Source of the DNA: Streptomyces rishiriensis
Lineage (GTDB): Bacteria > Actinomycetota > Actinomycetes > Streptomycetales > Streptomycetaceae
DNA: 64,000 nt
Assembly (NCBI RefSeq): GCF_003112535.1
Contig: NZ_BEWA01000001.1
Coordinates: forward strand, 86,888 to 150,887
Direction: 5' to 3'
Both the position numbers and the translations under genes were made by a program. Below are positions 1-10,002 of this stretch, one piece after another. Under the pieces are notes generated by a model, which saw nothing but the letters and a program-made list of their open reading frames with translations, was not told the origin of the DNA and made no database searches. The stretch's first letter is position 1. Each line of letters starts with the position of its first letter.

Positions 1-5
1 AATAC

Positions 6-269
6 ATGTTGCTGTTCGCCATCCAGGCGATCGGCGCGCTCGGTGTGGTCTTCTCCGTCAAGGCGGCCCCCAGGGCCGCCAGGGGGCTGAGGGCATTCTG
101 CTGCGGGCTCGCCGCCGGGACGGCCTACGACCTCATAGCCACGCTGTGGGTCGTGAGCGACTCCAGCGGACGGAATGTTCATCTGCCGTCGTACCAGTGG
201 GCCGTGGACGTCCTTGTAGGTGCAGTCGTGGCCGCCGCCGCATGGTTCGCTTCCCGGAGCCGTGCATGA
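6..269 (+). CDS. Small two-helix membrane protein
   Basis: This 87-residue protein has an N-terminal hydrophobic segment (about residues 2-18) and a second near residues 66-81, so it is probably a small membrane protein. Its stop overlaps the start of the next gene (ATGA at 266-269). That gene is in turn followed at one base by a GntR regulator, so the three look like one operon. The family is not recognised. The gene starts only 5 bp into the window, so the true start could lie further upstream and the protein could be longer. Confidence 0.5.
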   Translation: MLLFAIQAIGALGVVFSVKAAPRAARGLRAFCCGLAAGTAYDLIATLWVVSDSSGRNVHLPSYQWAVDVLVGAVVAAAAWFASRSRA

Positions 270-751
270 ACCAGGAACACGGGCCGCAGCGGGTCACCGT
301 CTGGCACCGCACCTTGATCAGTGGCTGGATGCTCGCCACGGGCATCGTCGCAGCGGTCGGCTTGTTCGTCCTGGCAGGTGTCGACCCCCATCACCGATCG
401 TTCATGCTGTGGCTTCTGGTGTTCCCGGCCGCATTTCTCATCGTCGGGGCCATCCGAGTCACGGTCTCCCCCCGCGGAGTCACAGCCGGCTCGCTGCTTG
501 TGCCGTTTCTACGACGGCGCTTCCCTCTCGAACGCATCGAGAGCGCCTCGGCTCGATGGACCAAGCCCGCCGAGATCGGAGGGTGGGGCTACCGCTGGAA
601 CCCGGGACTCAGCAGCATCTCACTGCGCGAAGGCGATGCCATCTGGCTCGCCCTCACAGGCGGCAGCCAGTTCGTCATCACCATCGATGACGCCGATACA
701 GCCGCCGAGCTCACCAACCACCTGCTCGCTCGCGGACACGAAGGTCCCTGA
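266..751 (+). CDS. Membrane protein with a PH-like C-terminal domain
   Basis: The 161-residue product has two close transmembrane helices (about residues 17-36 and 46-64) followed by a roughly 95-residue soluble part rich in beta-strand patterns, ending in an aspartate-rich helix. This layout resembles bacterial PH-like (DUF) membrane proteins often found beside GntR regulators. The ATG at 266 was chosen because it overlaps the previous stop; a GTG further upstream would need a long overlap. Its role is unknown. It may be part of a small envelope module controlled by the GntR protein that follows immediately. Confidence 0.6.
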   Translation: MNQEHGPQRVTVWHRTLISGWMLATGIVAAVGLFVLAGVDPHHRSFMLWLLVFPAAFLIVGAIRVTVSPRGVTAGSLLVPFLRRRFPLERIESASARWTKPAEIGGWGYRWNPGLSSISLREGDAIWLALTGGSQFVITIDDADTAAELTNHLLARGHEGP

Positions 752-752
752 C

Positions 753-1142
753 ATGTTGGTCACCATCGACCACTCCTCGCCCTTGGGCCTGGCCGAGCAG
801 ATCGCCGCTTCGGTACGCCGCAACATGGCCGAGGGCAGACTCGGGAAGGGCGACCGCTTGCCCTCCGCTCGCGCTCTCGCCCGCACTCTGGACGTCAACA
901 TGCATACGGTTCTGCGGGGTTACCAGATTTTGAAGGAGGACCGGCTTATCGATCTCCGACCTGGACGCGGAGCGGTCGTCACCGCCGAAGCCGCCGACCA
1001 GGCCATGGTCATCGAAGCCTGCCTCCACTTCGTCCGGACCGCGCGGAGATCAGGCATGAGCAGCCGGGACATCCTGAGTCTCGTAGCCGACCATGTCGAG
1101 CCTCCTTCTGGATCTCCAGGTCGACCGGACGACGCCGTGTGA
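753..1142 (+). CDS. GntR-family transcriptional regulator (YtrA-like)
   Basis: This 129-residue protein begins with a winged helix-turn-helix (about residues 8-75) with the GntR pattern LAEQIAASVR, then LPSARALARTLDVN and a wing ending in GRGAVV. The short C-terminal region (about 45 residues) is too small for FadR or HutC ligand domains and fits the YtrA subfamily, whose members usually regulate adjacent membrane protein genes. The ATG starts one base after the upstream stop. It probably autoregulates the three-gene operon. A strong hairpin follows at 1221-1259. Confidence 0.8.
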   Translation: MLVTIDHSSPLGLAEQIAASVRRNMAEGRLGKGDRLPSARALARTLDVNMHTVLRGYQILKEDRLIDLRPGRGAVVTAEAADQAMVIEACLHFVRTARRSGMSSRDILSLVADHVEPPSGSPGRPDDAV

Positions 1143-1220
1143 GAACCGGCCCGTCGTGCCCTCGGGAACCATGCGGTGCCAGTGTGATCGGGCAGGGCAC
1201 AGTGCACCGGAAAACACCAC

Positions 1221-1259
1221 GGACCAGTGAGAACTACCGAGCGTAGTTCTCACTGGTCC
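1221..1259 (+). terminator. Perfect 17-bp hairpin after the GntR operon
   Basis: The two arms (1221-1237 and 1243-1259) are exact reverse complements around a 5-nt loop. There is no T-run, as is usual for actinobacterial terminators. The hairpin sits 78 bp after the GntR stop and also just past the end of the leftward transposase fragment, so it could act in both directions. Confidence 0.7.
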
Positions 1260-1302
1260 GAAGTGTTTGTGCAGCAAACCTCAGGTCAGCCCGCGTCCCT
1301 CG

Positions 1303-1935
1303 TCATTTGATCTTCTTGATACGGTTCACGGCGCCTTCGGTCCGCCGGAGCTCCAGTGCAGGCCGAGGCCAGCGGCACCGCATCGAGGTCTCGGAGCAGA
1401 TGGAGGGCGAAGTCGCGAGGACACAGGAACCGGCCGGCCTGCTCTGCTGCCGCTGCCAAACGGGGTGACGCGGCACGCAACCAGCGCTGCGGTTCGAGAG
1501 CCCTCGGTGTATCGGCTGATCGACGGAGGAGACTCGCCCCTCGCCCCTGGCCGCGCGAGCGGTCAGCTCGCGATGCACCGCCGCGACGTTCCCCTTCCAC
1601 AGCCCCAGCAGAGCCCGGACCTCATCAGTAACCGTGAACCGCCCGGGATACGCGGCCCGCTCCCCCGGTGCCCGGGCCGCAGCCTCGTCCCGCTCGGCGG
1701 CCGCCAGCCACCGCCACACCGCACGCTCCCGCACCCCGAGCACGTCCGCCGCCGACCTCACCTGCCCAGTGGTGAGCTTCCCCTCCCGCCGCAGGGCCAG
1801 CAGACGGCGCACCGCCACTCCCCGCAACGCCCGAACCGACACAGCCGGCAAAGCCCCACCCGCGTCACCACCCACCCCATCCGGGACCGGGTCCTGCTCT
1901 CCCTGATCCACACCCCCGAGCACACCAACACCCAC
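1303..1935 (-). pseudogene. Truncated TnsB/TniA-like transposase (N-terminal part only)
   Basis: The first about 130 codons (from 1935 leftwards) read like the N-terminus of Mu/TnsB/TniA-type DDE transposases of Streptomyces. There is a helix-turn-helix with TTGQVRSAADVLGV and ERAVWRWLAAAE, then a winged part with WKGNVAAVHREL. After about 1530 the similarity stops, the frame turns into arginine- and serine-rich sequence, and the rve DDE catalytic core is absent. I read this as a 5' stump of a transposase gene broken by deletion or frameshift. TniQ-, TnsA- and TnsC-like remains lie on the other strand at 10.3-12.6 kb. Family assignment is from pattern recognition only. Confidence 0.6.
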
Positions 1936-1990
1936 CGGCCAGCGGATCAGAACTCACGAAACTGAGACAGCGTCACCCCACATGCAATAA

Positions 1991-2761
1991 CGCCCCAGGA
2001 CAGCACTGCCCCGCGGCGCCTACGACACCTCTTTCTCTGCGGCGGGTGCGGCGACGACGACACACCCGACCCGCGGGTCCCGCGTTCAGGACAAGACGCT
2101 GTGCGTCCGCTGCGACAGGGCCGAGCGGCAGGTCCGCCACTACCAGATCACCCTGCCGCGGAGGAACGCGATCCTGCGCTTCCAGGGCGACGTCTGCGCC
2201 CTGTGCCAGGAAGGCCTGCCGATCGACCACTGCCCCGACGCTGTCAGCTTCTGGCACGTCGACCACGACCACCGCTGCTGCCCGCCCGGCGGCTCATGCG
2301 GGCGGTGCGTCCGCGGCCTCCTGTGCCTGCCCTGCAACGCCACCCGCCTGCCCGCCTACGAACGCCTCCCCGACGTCCTCCGCGACAGCCCTCGCTTCAA
2401 CACTTACCTCAGCAGCCCGCCCGCGCCGGCACCCCGAAGCCTGCCGCCAGGGACCATACAGGCCCCCGTGACGCATCCAGCTACCTCATCGACGCCTTCT
2501 TCACCGCTGCGGACCATCCCGAGGGGGACACCCTCAGCCACTGAACGCCACTGTCCTCCCGGCTGGCGGCCGGCGACCCCGGACTGGTTCGGGCTCGCGA
2601 CGTTCGCCACCTTGAGCGCAAGGCCAGACAAGCGTCCTGGCGAGCAGCAGGTGCGGTGGCGGTCATGCCGCAGCTGCTGCGCCAGCCGATCCGAACACGT
2701 CGTCGAAGCAGTGTGCTTGCTCTGTGCGTACGAGGTGGAAGGCGCCGCTGTGGTGGCGTAA
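1991..2761 (+). pseudogene. Endonuclease-VII-like HNH frame lacking a start codon
   Basis: Between about 2102 and 2350 one frame encodes a clear recombination endonuclease VII/HNH zinc motif: CVRC, CALCQEG, then WHVDHDH, a Cys-rich insert, and RGLLCLPCN. The VDHDH plus RGLLC..CN core matches the catalytic and zinc-binding part of phage-type endonuclease VII. The frame is open from the stop at 1988-1990 to 2761, but it has no ATG, GTG or TTG before a GTG at 2468, which lies after the motif. The 5' end has therefore been lost or frameshifted, or an unusual start such as the CTG at 2099 is used. The last about 100 codons look non-coding. Confidence 0.55.
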
Positions 2762-3106
2762 GGCGTGGGCGGTGTAGTGGACGACTTCGGCCGGGGTGAG
2801 GACCTTGAGGTCGCCGAAGACGTAGTACAGCGGAGTGGGTGCGTGGGCCGCGGTGAAGAGGAGGCCAGCGTTCACGGTGTCGGTGCTGATGGCGTAGCGG
2901 TCGGTGTCGGTGCTGGGCATGCGGTCTTTGGCGTCGATGGTGATCAGGTCGCTGCCGCGGGCGGCGATCAGGTCGGGGAAGTGCCGCAGGGCGGAGCGGG
3001 TCCGGCGCAGGGCGTCGCGTACGGCGGGCGAGTAGGTGCCCTGTCCGCAGGGGTGAACGGTCCAGCCGCGTGCGCGCAGAGCGGCAGCCACTCGACGTTC
3101 GTGCAT
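2663..3106 (-). CDS. Putative PD-(D/E)XK nuclease-like protein
   Basis: The product, 147 residues from the chosen ATG at 3106, contains FPDLIAARGSDLITIDAK, which fits the PD-x(n)-(D/E)-x-K catalytic signature of restriction/Holliday-resolvase-like nucleases. The preceding segment MHERRVAAALRARGWTV also looks like the first helix and strand of that fold. The frame is open up to 3271, but longer versions would run over the divergent gene at 3225, so the internal start is preferred. No partner methyltransferase is visible. It could be a DNA-processing enzyme of the replicon or a defence nuclease; function is inferred from the motif only. Confidence 0.5.
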   Translation of the reverse strand: MHERRVAAALRARGWTVHPCGQGTYSPAVRDALRRTRSALRHFPDLIAARGSDLITIDAKDRMPSTDTDRYAISTDTVNAGLLFTAAHAPTPLYYVFGDLKVLTPAEVVHYTAHALRHHSGAFHLVRTEQAHCFDDVFGSAGAAAAA

Positions 3107-3224
3107 GTCACCTACCGCCTTGCGGTCCTCCCACTGCCCCACTGCCGGTTCCCCCTCGAGTAAGTCCCGAAAGCCACGCCCGTGATACGAAGCATTCACT
3201 GTTCGTACTACCCATCCGCTAGCT

Positions 3225-4175
3225 ATGATGCCCCTCATGGCGGCATACGTTGACCCACGCTTTCGTCCCACGCTTTGGCCGGGAACACCCGTGCCCGCAC
3301 CGGAGTTGCGGCCCGTGACCGGGGCGCGGGCTGACGGCGAGTGGATCGTCTGGGAGCCCCATTTGCGATCCGAGGGAGAGACCGTTCCGCTGCCGGAGGA
3401 CTTCTACCTGCGTGAGTTCATGGAGCTTGACCCCGCGGATCTCGATGCCGTGGCCGCCATGATGTGCGCCTACGGGTCTCTGGGCGGCAGCATCACGACC
3501 GGCGGCTGGGACGAGGAGGAGTACCAGCGACTCAAGGAACTCACCGAGCGCGAACACCCAGTCCGCGGGCCGTTCTGCCTACACGGCGAGCTGGCCACGC
3601 TCTACGTAACGGAAGCCCAGGCGGCCATCACTACCTGGCTGGCCCTGCGCCGCGAGGGCGGCCTCGACGCGCTCGTCGAAGCCGAGATCTCAGGGGAAAA
3701 GCTGGCGCAGTGGCAGTCCGACAACACGGACGGGGGCAAGGTGTGGCCGCATGACCTGGACCATATGCGCGAGACCGTCCTGGGAATGAAGATCAGCGAC
3801 CTGGTGGATGAACTGAACGCCGCGCTCAGGCCGTTCAGCATCGGCATCGGCGGCCTGACGGACCGCTACCCCAGCATCCTCTCGGTCGTCTTCCTGCAGC
3901 TGTACAACCACCTCGCCGAGGACGCCACGATCCGCGAGTGCGCGAACGAGACCTGCCGGCGCAGCTTCGTGCGCCAGCGCGGCCGCGCCGAGTACGGGCA
4001 GAACCGCACCAGCGGCATCAAGTACTGCACCCGCGAATGCGCCCGCGCCCAGGCCCAGCGCGAACTGCGCCGGCGCCGTAGGCAGCAGACTCCCCCGCTC
4101 CAGCAGCCGCCGTCCCAGAGTCCGGAGCCGCAGGACAGCCCGGAGCCTGCCGGCCGGGCAGGGGATGCGTCGTGA
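3225..4175 (+). CDS. Hypothetical protein with C-terminal CGNR-like zinc ribbon
   Basis: This 316-residue protein is of unknown function. Residues 1-235 are an alpha-helical region with no recognised motif. Residues about 238-285 carry four cysteines in the arrangement C-x4-C-x23-C-x3-C (ECANETC and KYCTREC), close to the zinc ribbon of CGNR transcription regulators. A basic arginine run and a proline/glutamine-rich tail follow. The stop overlaps the GTG start of the helicase gene, so the two are translationally coupled. It may bind nucleic acid and act with the helicase. Three candidate Met starts lie close together; no strong ribosome site was seen. Confidence 0.6.
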   Translation: MMPLMAAYVDPRFRPTLWPGTPVPAPELRPVTGARADGEWIVWEPHLRSEGETVPLPEDFYLREFMELDPADLDAVAAMMCAYGSLGGSITTGGWDEEEYQRLKELTEREHPVRGPFCLHGELATLYVTEAQAAITTWLALRREGGLDALVEAEISGEKLAQWQSDNTDGGKVWPHDLDHMRETVLGMKISDLVDELNAALRPFSIGIGGLTDRYPSILSVVFLQLYNHLAEDATIRECANETCRRSFVRQRGRAEYGQNRTSGIKYCTRECARAQAQRELRRRRRQQTPPLQQPPSQSPEPQDSPEPAGRAGDAS

Positions 4176-7135
4176 TCAGTCTTCGGGAACACCAGGCGCA
4201 GGCCGTCTCGCAGATCCGCGCGTGGGCGGGATTCCCCGTACGGTCGTCCACGCCCGCCCAGGGGCTTCGGGCGACGGTGGTCTCCGCAACCGGCTCCGGG
4301 AAGACGATCACGGCCGCATGGGCTGCGCTGGAGTGCTTTCGTGGCGGGCGGATCCTCGTCATGGTCCCCACCCTCGACCTGCTCGTGCAGACCGCCCAAG
4401 CGTGGCGCAGCGTGGGCCACCACGGGCCGATGGTCGCGGTGTGCTCGCTGGAGAAGGACGAGGTCCTGGAGCAGTTCGGCGTGCGGACGACCACCCACCC
4501 GATCCAGCTGGCACTGTGGGCGGGGCAGGGGCCGGTGGTCGTGTTCGCGACGTACGCCTCCCTCGTGGACCGTGAGGACCCCGAGGACGTCACGGGCCGG
4601 GCGAAGGTGCGCGGGCCGCTGGAGGCCGCTCTGGCGGGCGGGGAGCGGCTGTACGGGCAGACGTTCGACGGCTTCGACCTCGCCGTCGTCGACGAAGCCC
4701 ATGCAACCGCCGGTGATCTCGGGCGGCCGTGGGCGGCGATCCACGACAACACCCGCATCCCGGCCGCCTTCCGGCTCTACCTGACCGCCACCCCTCGCAT
4801 CCTCGCCTCCCCACGGCCGCAGAAAGGCAGGGCCGGCCAGGAGCTGGAGATCGCCACCATGGCGTCCGACCCGGACGGCCCCTACGGCGCGTGGATCTAC
4901 GAGCTCAGACTGTCCGAGGCGATCGAACGCGGCATCCTCGCCGGGTTCGAAATCGACGTCCTGGAGATCCACGATCCCTCCCCCGTCCTTGCGGAATCGG
5001 AGGAGGCGCAGCGGGGCCGGCGTCTGGCGCTGCTGCAGGCGGCGCTCCTGGAGCACGCCGCCGCGCGCAACCTGCGCACCGTCATGACGTTCCACCAGCG
5101 TGTCGAGGAGGCCGCCGCGTTCGCGCAGAAGATGCCGCAGACGGCAGCGCGACTCTACGAGGCCGAGGTCTCCGACAGGGACCTGGCCGGCGCGGAGACC
5201 CTGCCGAAGTCGTCGATCGACGCCGAGTTCTACGAGCTGGAGGCAGGCCGCCACGTGCCCCCGGACCGCGTGTGGTCGGCTTGGCTGTGCGGCGACCACC
5301 TCGTCGCCGAACGCCGCGAAGTCCTGCGCCAGTTCGCAGGCGGCCTCGACGCCGGCAACAGGCGCGTGCACCGGGCGTTCCTGGCCAGCGTGCGGGTCCT
5401 GGGCGAGGGCGTCGACATCGTCGGCGAACGCGGTGTGGAGGCGATCTGCTTCGCCGACACCCGCGGCTCCCAGGTCGAGATCGTGCAGAACATCGGCCGG
5501 GCCCTGCGCCCGAACCTCGACGGCACGGCCAAGACCGCAAGGATCGTCGTGCCCGTCTTCCTGAAGCCCGGCGAAGACCCCGCCGACATGGTCGCCTCCG
5601 CCTCGTTCGCCCCCCTCGTAGCCGTTCTCCAAGGCCTGCGCTCGCACTCGGAACGCCTCGTCGAACAGCTCGCCAGCCGAGCCCTGAGCAGCGGGCAGCG
5701 GCACGTGTACGTGAAACGGGACGAGGACGGGCAGATCGTCGGAGCCGGCGGCGAAGCGGGCGAGGAGCAGGGCGACACCGGCACCGCTGCCGAGTCCGCG
5801 CTGCTGCACTTCTCCTCTCCCCGGGACGCCGCCACGATCGCGGCGTTCCTGCGCACCCGGGTCTACCGGCCAGAGTCCCTGGTCTGGCTAGAGGGCTACC
5901 AGGCCCTGCTGCACTGGCGGAAGGACAACCACATCACCGGCCTGTACGCCGTCCCGTACGACACCGAGACCGAGGCCGGAGCCACCGAACGCTTCCCCCT
6001 CGGGCGGTGGGTTCACCAGCAGCGGCGCACCTACCGCGCCGGTGAACTCGACGACCACCGCCAGAAGCTGCTCGACGAAGCCGGGATGGTGTGGGAACCC
6101 GGCGACGAAGCCTGGGAGACCAAACTCGCCGCCCTGCGCTCCTACCACCGCGCCCACGGCCACCTCGCCCCCAGACGCGACGCCGTATGGGGCGACGCCG
6201 ACAGTGAACTGGTCCCGGTCGGGGAGCACATGGCCAACCTCCGCCGCAAGGACGGCCTCGGCAAGAACCCGCAGCGCGCGACGGCCCGCGCCACGCAGCT
6301 CGCTCAGATCGACCCTGACTGGGACTGCCCATGGCCACTCGACTGGCAACGCCACCACCGCGTCATCGCCGACCTCGCCGCCGACGAACCCGACGGCCTC
6401 CTGCCCCACATCGCCCCCGGCGTCCTCTACGAAGGCGACGACCTCGGACGATGGCTCGCACGGCAACGCGAAGCGAGCACCTGGGCACAACTGTCGACCG
6501 AGCAACAGGAACGACTGTCCCAGCTGGGCTTGAAGCCCATCCAGGCGCCGTCTCCGGCCCCTGCGGCCACCCGCGCGACGAAGCCGGGCAAGGCGCAGCA
6601 GGCGTTCCAGCGCGGACTTACGGCCCTCGCGCAGTGGGTGGAACGGGAAGGCCCGGACCGGCCGACGCCGCGCGGCCACGCTGAGGAGATCGTGGTCGAC
6701 GGTGAGACGGAACCGACCGTGGTGAAGCTGGGCGTATGGACATCGAACACCCGCGCGAGGCGGGACAACCTCACTTGCGAGCAGCAGGCCGCCCTCGCCG
6801 CCTTGGGTGTGCCCTGGGCGAAGGCTGCGGTGCCGGCCCCGTCCAGCCCGGCATCGGGGGACGACGGTTCGGTCCAGCCCGCGCCGTCGGACGCACAGGC
6901 GCTGGAAGACCACGGCCAGGGCGACACCGTGACGGAGGGCGAGGCTCAGGCGGCACGGGGCCGGGCGCGGGCGCAGCGGATGAACGAGCTGATGCGCAAG
7001 CACACCAAGGCAGAACTGCTGCGCATGGCCTACACGGGTGGCCTGGTGAACCACAACTCCCCCGAGCAGTGGCGCAAGGACGAAATCGCCTCCACCGTCG
7101 TGGACATCGAGTTCCGGGCGGCCGGCCGGCTCTGA
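4172..7135 (+). CDS. DEAD/DEAH-box helicase with helicase-associated repeats
   Basis: This 987-residue superfamily 2 helicase has a Walker A motif SATGSGKT (about residues 38-45), the DEAH box VVDEAHA (about 173-179), motif III LTATP, and a second RecA lobe with the motif VI pattern QNIGRALRP. Beyond about residue 560, two or more Trp-rich helicase-associated repeats occur ([28 protein letters not shown]). These are typical of large Streptomyces replicon helicases. The last about 60 residues are helical with [10 protein letters not shown]. It starts with GTG inside the previous stop. It probably works in replication or maintenance of the linear replicon, but a defence role with the neighbouring zinc-ribbon and nuclease-like proteins cannot be excluded. 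Confidence 0.85.
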   Translation: MISLREHQAQAVSQIRAWAGFPVRSSTPAQGLRATVVSATGSGKTITAAWAALECFRGGRILVMVPTLDLLVQTAQAWRSVGHHGPMVAVCSLEKDEVLEQFGVRTTTHPIQLALWAGQGPVVVFATYASLVDREDPEDVTGRAKVRGPLEAALAGGERLYGQTFDGFDLAVVDEAHATAGDLGRPWAAIHDNTRIPAAFRLYLTATPRILASPRPQKGRAGQELEIATMASDPDGPYGAWIYELRLSEAIERGILAGFEIDVLEIHDPSPVLAESEEAQRGRRLALLQAALLEHAAARNLRTVMTFHQRVEEAAAFAQKMPQTAARLYEAEVSDRDLAGAETLPKSSIDAEFYELEAGRHVPPDRVWSAWLCGDHLVAERREVLRQFAGGLDAGNRRVHRAFLASVRVLGEGVDIVGERGVEAICFADTRGSQVEIVQNIGRALRPNLDGTAKTARIVVPVFLKPGEDPADMVASASFAPLVAVLQGLRSHSERLVEQLASRALSSGQRHVYVKRDEDGQIVGAGGEAGEEQGDTGTAAESALLHFSSPRDAATIAAFLRTRVYRPESLVWLEGYQALLHWRKDNHITGLYAVPYDTETEAGATERFPLGRWVHQQRRTYRAGELDDHRQKLLDEAGMVWEPGDEAWETKLAALRSYHRAHGHLAPRRDAVWGDADSELVPVGEHMANLRRKDGLGKNPQRATARATQLAQIDPDWDCPWPLDWQRHHRVIADLAADEPDGLLPHIAPGVLYEGDDLGRWLARQREASTWAQLSTEQQERLSQLGLKPIQAPSPAPAATRATKPGKAQQAFQRGLTALAQWVEREGPDRPTPRGHAEEIVVDGETEPTVVKLGVWTSNTRARRDNLTCEQQAALAALGVPWAKAAVPAPSSPASGDDGSVQPAPSDAQALEDHGQGDTVTEGEAQAARGRARAQRMNELMRKHTKAELLRMAYTGGLVNHNSPEQWRKDEIASTVVDIEFRAAGRL

Positions 7136-7178
7136 CCACAGCCTGATGCCCTCGACGGGGCTCGCGGATGTTCGAGAT

Positions 7179-7736
7179 CTACAGGTCGAACTCGAGGTGC
7201 TCGATGTCCGTGAAGCGGACCTCCTCCAGGCTTCCGGCGCGGCGGCCGCCGTCCTGGAAGTACACCTCCTTGAGTGCCTCAGCCGCGAGCTCCTGAAGGC
7301 GCTGCTCGGTGGCGCCCTGCTCCTGGGCCTCGAAGAGGCGCGCCGCGTACTGCGGGGGCAGAGCGACGGTCAGGTGCCGGATACGGTCCTGGTCCGTCGA
7401 CCCGATCGGCGCGGTGTAGCCGAGGCGGGCGCGGGTGTCGATGACGATGCCGCCGGTCGTCGCCGCCCGCTCCTTGGCCTTGGCCCGGATTTGCGGCTGC
7501 CAGCGTGCCTTCACCTCGCGCTCCAGGCGCGCGGCGAGGTCCGGACGCGGCTTCTTGATCTGGTCCTTCACGTACCGCTCGACGGTGCGCTGGGAGATCC
7601 GCAGCATCTGGGCGACCGCCTTGGTGCCCTTGAGCTGCTTGACCAGGTACCGCATCTGCGCGCCGGCCGACTTCGGGACCGGGCGCGTGAACGCCTTCTG
7701 CACCGCCTGGTCCAGGCCGTCCCCGAACGTGCTCAT
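7179..7736 (-). CDS. tpg: Telomere terminal protein Tpg
   Basis: The 185-residue product matches the Streptomyces telomere terminal protein family in length and pattern. Residues about 25-60 form a helix-turn-helix (LKGTKAVAQMLRISQRTVERYV), followed by a basic region with RWQPQIRAKAKERAATTGGI and a C-terminus ending in VYFQDGG and FTDIEHLEFDL. Tpg is covalently attached to the 5' ends of Streptomyces linear chromosomes and plasmids and primes end-patching DNA synthesis. The gene follows tap after 6 bp, the usual tap-tpg order, so the two are co-transcribed. This is the strongest evidence that the window belongs to a linear replicon. Confidence 0.92.
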   Translation of the reverse strand: MSTFGDGLDQAVQKAFTRPVPKSAGAQMRYLVKQLKGTKAVAQMLRISQRTVERYVKDQIKKPRPDLAARLEREVKARWQPQIRAKAKERAATTGGIVIDTRARLGYTAPIGSTDQDRIRHLTVALPPQYAARLFEAQEQGATEQRLQELAAEALKEVYFQDGGRRAGSLEEVRFTDIEHLEFDL

Positions 7737-7742
7737 CGCCTG

Positions 7743-9968
7743 CTACTCCCCGCTGTCCTCGTCCGTGACCTGCCCGTCCTTGATGTACCGGGCGAGATTG
7801 AGCTGCGGCGCGTCGAACCGTTCGCGGACCTCCTCGCCCCACAGGACGCTCTGGGTGCCCTCGTGCTTGACCAGGCCCGGGTTGATGCCCAGCTTGAACC
7901 CGCCCGGCAGCGGCTTGCCGTCCCGGTACGGCAGGAAGTCCAGCGGGCTGGTGCCGTCGGCCGCGTAGACGACGCAGTCGGACAGGATCGCGACCGGGTA
8001 CTGGCCGGTGAACGCCGCATGCTTGACGATCTTGCGGTGCAGGTTGATCCGGGTACGGGAGATGACCGCAGCGCGGATGTCGGGCCGCCACGTCGGGCGG
8101 GACAGGGCCCGCCACGGCTGCCCGGGCTTCCAGCCCTCCCCGCGCGGGCGCTCGCGCAGCTTGCCCAGGCCGCCCTTGACCGTCGCCTTGACCGCGGAGA
8201 CGACGATCGCCAGCTCCGGGTCACGGCCGCGGTAGCCGTCCATCGCCGCCAGGAAGTCGGTCGGTGCCATGTCCGCGTCGACTCCGAGGTCGGCCATCGT
8301 GGCGAGGTACGCGTCGCGCAGCCGGTTGTACCAGCCGTCCAAATAGCGGCCGCTCTCGTAGCGGACGTACGCCTCGAGCGGCGCGACGTCGTAGCCGAGC
8401 TCCACCGCGTACGCCACGGTGGGCGTCGCGTACCAGGCCGGGCCCTCGGGGCGGTCGCCCTTCGGCGTGAACGGGCTGGGCAGCAGACTCGCTTCCAGCT
8501 CCGCCCACTTGTCCTTGCCGGCCTTCACCCGCGACAGGTCCACATGGGAGAGGTCAACCAGCCAGGAGCCGGGCAGTTTCGCGTCGAACGCGGGGGCCTT
8601 GACACGGGTGGGCGCACCGATGCCGACGGTCAGGCCGTTGGCGCCGGCGGCGAAGGCCATGTTGACGTCGATGCCCACGAGGTGCCGCAGGGTGCACTCG
8701 GCATCCGTCATCGGCCGCGCCCAGTCGTACGCCTCCTCGAACAACTTCTCCCCCGGGCCGCGCACGTGGAACCGCGGCAGATCCGCCAGGAGCGGGTGCC
8801 CGTCGGGGGCCTCGCACGGCGCACAGTCCACCGGATCCTTGCCCAGCGAGCCGGGGTTGTGCTCGGAGTGCCGCTTGCCCGCCGCGTCGGGCTCGGAGGC
8901 ACGGGTCGGCGGGTGCAGCGCGGTCATCAGCTCCAGGCCGGTCACCGCGGTCGAACCGCGCGGGGTCATCACCCGCGACGCGTACACACCCAGGACCCGC
9001 GCGAGTTCCGCCGGCGGAAGCTGCCCTGCCTCGCCCCAGTGCCGGGAGTCCAGCGCGTTCCACGACGGAATGCACAACTGCACGCACTGGCGGTCCGAAC
9101 CGGTCGCGGGACGGTAGATCCGCGCCCACGGCCCGAACCCGCGCTTCGTCAGCTTCCACTCCGCACGGACCAACTGCTTGATGACCTTGTGGCCCTCGGG
9201 GATCCGCCCGGCGAGCCGCTCCTCATCCGTGAGGGTGGCGGGGAGGCCGTAACGCTCCAGCACGGACTGGGTGAGGACGAGCAGCGGATCGGCGTCCTTG
9301 CCCGGACCGGCCAGCTTCGGCTGACCGAGCTTCGCCTCGCGCAACGTCCACTCCACCAGGGACGGGATCGACTTGGCGGGCACGTCCAGGACCAGACCGC
9401 CCGTGCAGTACGCCAGTACCTGCCCATCGGCGTCGACATCGACGACCGCCAGCGGTCCGTTCTCGAACCGCAGGTCCGTGCCGCCCGCCGGGGTTCCAGC
9501 CGGAGCCTCCTCCTTCGCGCCCGGGCGGCGCGACGCCGACGACGTAGCCCTGGCGGTGCGCACCGGACGCGTCGCGGCCGCCGGGGCAGCGGCGACGGGG
9601 GCGGGGCTGGGCTGGGTGTTCTCGACTGCAGTCATGTCCGCAGCCTCGACAGCCGCATCCGCCGGGGTCGGTGAGGCGGTGAACGTGGCCGGCACCGCCG
9701 GGGCGTCCGTCTCCTCCGACGCTGAAGGCGCCGGGTAGAGCTCCGCGAGCTGGTCCAGCAGCCGGGCGTAGGCGTCGCGCTCCGGCGGGCGAGGCTCGGT
9801 CTTGCCGGACTCCCAGGCGCTGACGGTCGCCCGCCGTACCTTCAGCGCGCCTGCCACCTCGTCGATCGTCAGGCCGTGCGCGGCACGCAGCCGCTTGCGC
9901 TCCGCAGGCGGCGGCAGCGCAGACCGGGACGCGACCAGCGCATCGACCGCGTCGAACAACTCGGACAT
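7743..9968 (-). CDS. tap: Telomere-associated protein Tap
   Basis: The 741-residue protein matches Tap, which binds single-stranded telomere overhangs and recruits Tpg. It opens with an XRE-type helix-turn-helix (residues about 17-55, LTIDEVAGALKVRRATVSAWESGKT), then a variable Ala/Pro-rich linker (about 70-170) and a large conserved body containing DVDADGQVLAYCTGGLVLDVP and CVVYAADGTSPLDFLPY. The ATG at 9968 was chosen because it has an AGGAGG site six bases upstream and matches known Tap N-termini. Four regularly spaced CGTAC motifs lie just upstream (10003-10040) and may be an autoregulatory operator bound by its own helix-turn-helix. Confidence 0.92.
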   Translation of the reverse strand: MSELFDAVDALVASRSALPPPAERKRLRAAHGLTIDEVAGALKVRRATVSAWESGKTEPRPPERDAYARLLDQLAELYPAPSASEETDAPAVPATFTASPTPADAAVEAADMTAVENTQPSPAPVAAAPAAATRPVRTARATSSASRRPGAKEEAPAGTPAGGTDLRFENGPLAVVDVDADGQVLAYCTGGLVLDVPAKSIPSLVEWTLREAKLGQPKLAGPGKDADPLLVLTQSVLERYGLPATLTDEERLAGRIPEGHKVIKQLVRAEWKLTKRGFGPWARIYRPATGSDRQCVQLCIPSWNALDSRHWGEAGQLPPAELARVLGVYASRVMTPRGSTAVTGLELMTALHPPTRASEPDAAGKRHSEHNPGSLGKDPVDCAPCEAPDGHPLLADLPRFHVRGPGEKLFEEAYDWARPMTDAECTLRHLVGIDVNMAFAAGANGLTVGIGAPTRVKAPAFDAKLPGSWLVDLSHVDLSRVKAGKDKWAELEASLLPSPFTPKGDRPEGPAWYATPTVAYAVELGYDVAPLEAYVRYESGRYLDGWYNRLRDAYLATMADLGVDADMAPTDFLAAMDGYRGRDPELAIVVSAVKATVKGGLGKLRERPRGEGWKPGQPWRALSRPTWRPDIRAAVISRTRINLHRKIVKHAAFTGQYPVAILSDCVVYAADGTSPLDFLPYRDGKPLPGGFKLGINPGLVKHEGTQSVLWGEEVRERFDAPQLNLARYIKDGQVTDEDSGE

Positions 9969-10002
9969 CGAACACCTCCTGAGCAACACCCTAACCACGA
10001 AC

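Noticed and set aside
3866..5809. A 647-codon leftward open frame opposite the zinc-ribbon and helicase genes
   Set aside because: It lies antisense to genes with clear catalytic motifs, is rich in Arg, Gly, His and Pro without domain signatures, and reflects the codon bias of the real strand.
7146..9674. An 842-codon rightward open frame
   Set aside because: It is antisense to tpg and tap, which are recognised by family-specific motifs; the frame has only a shadow-type composition.
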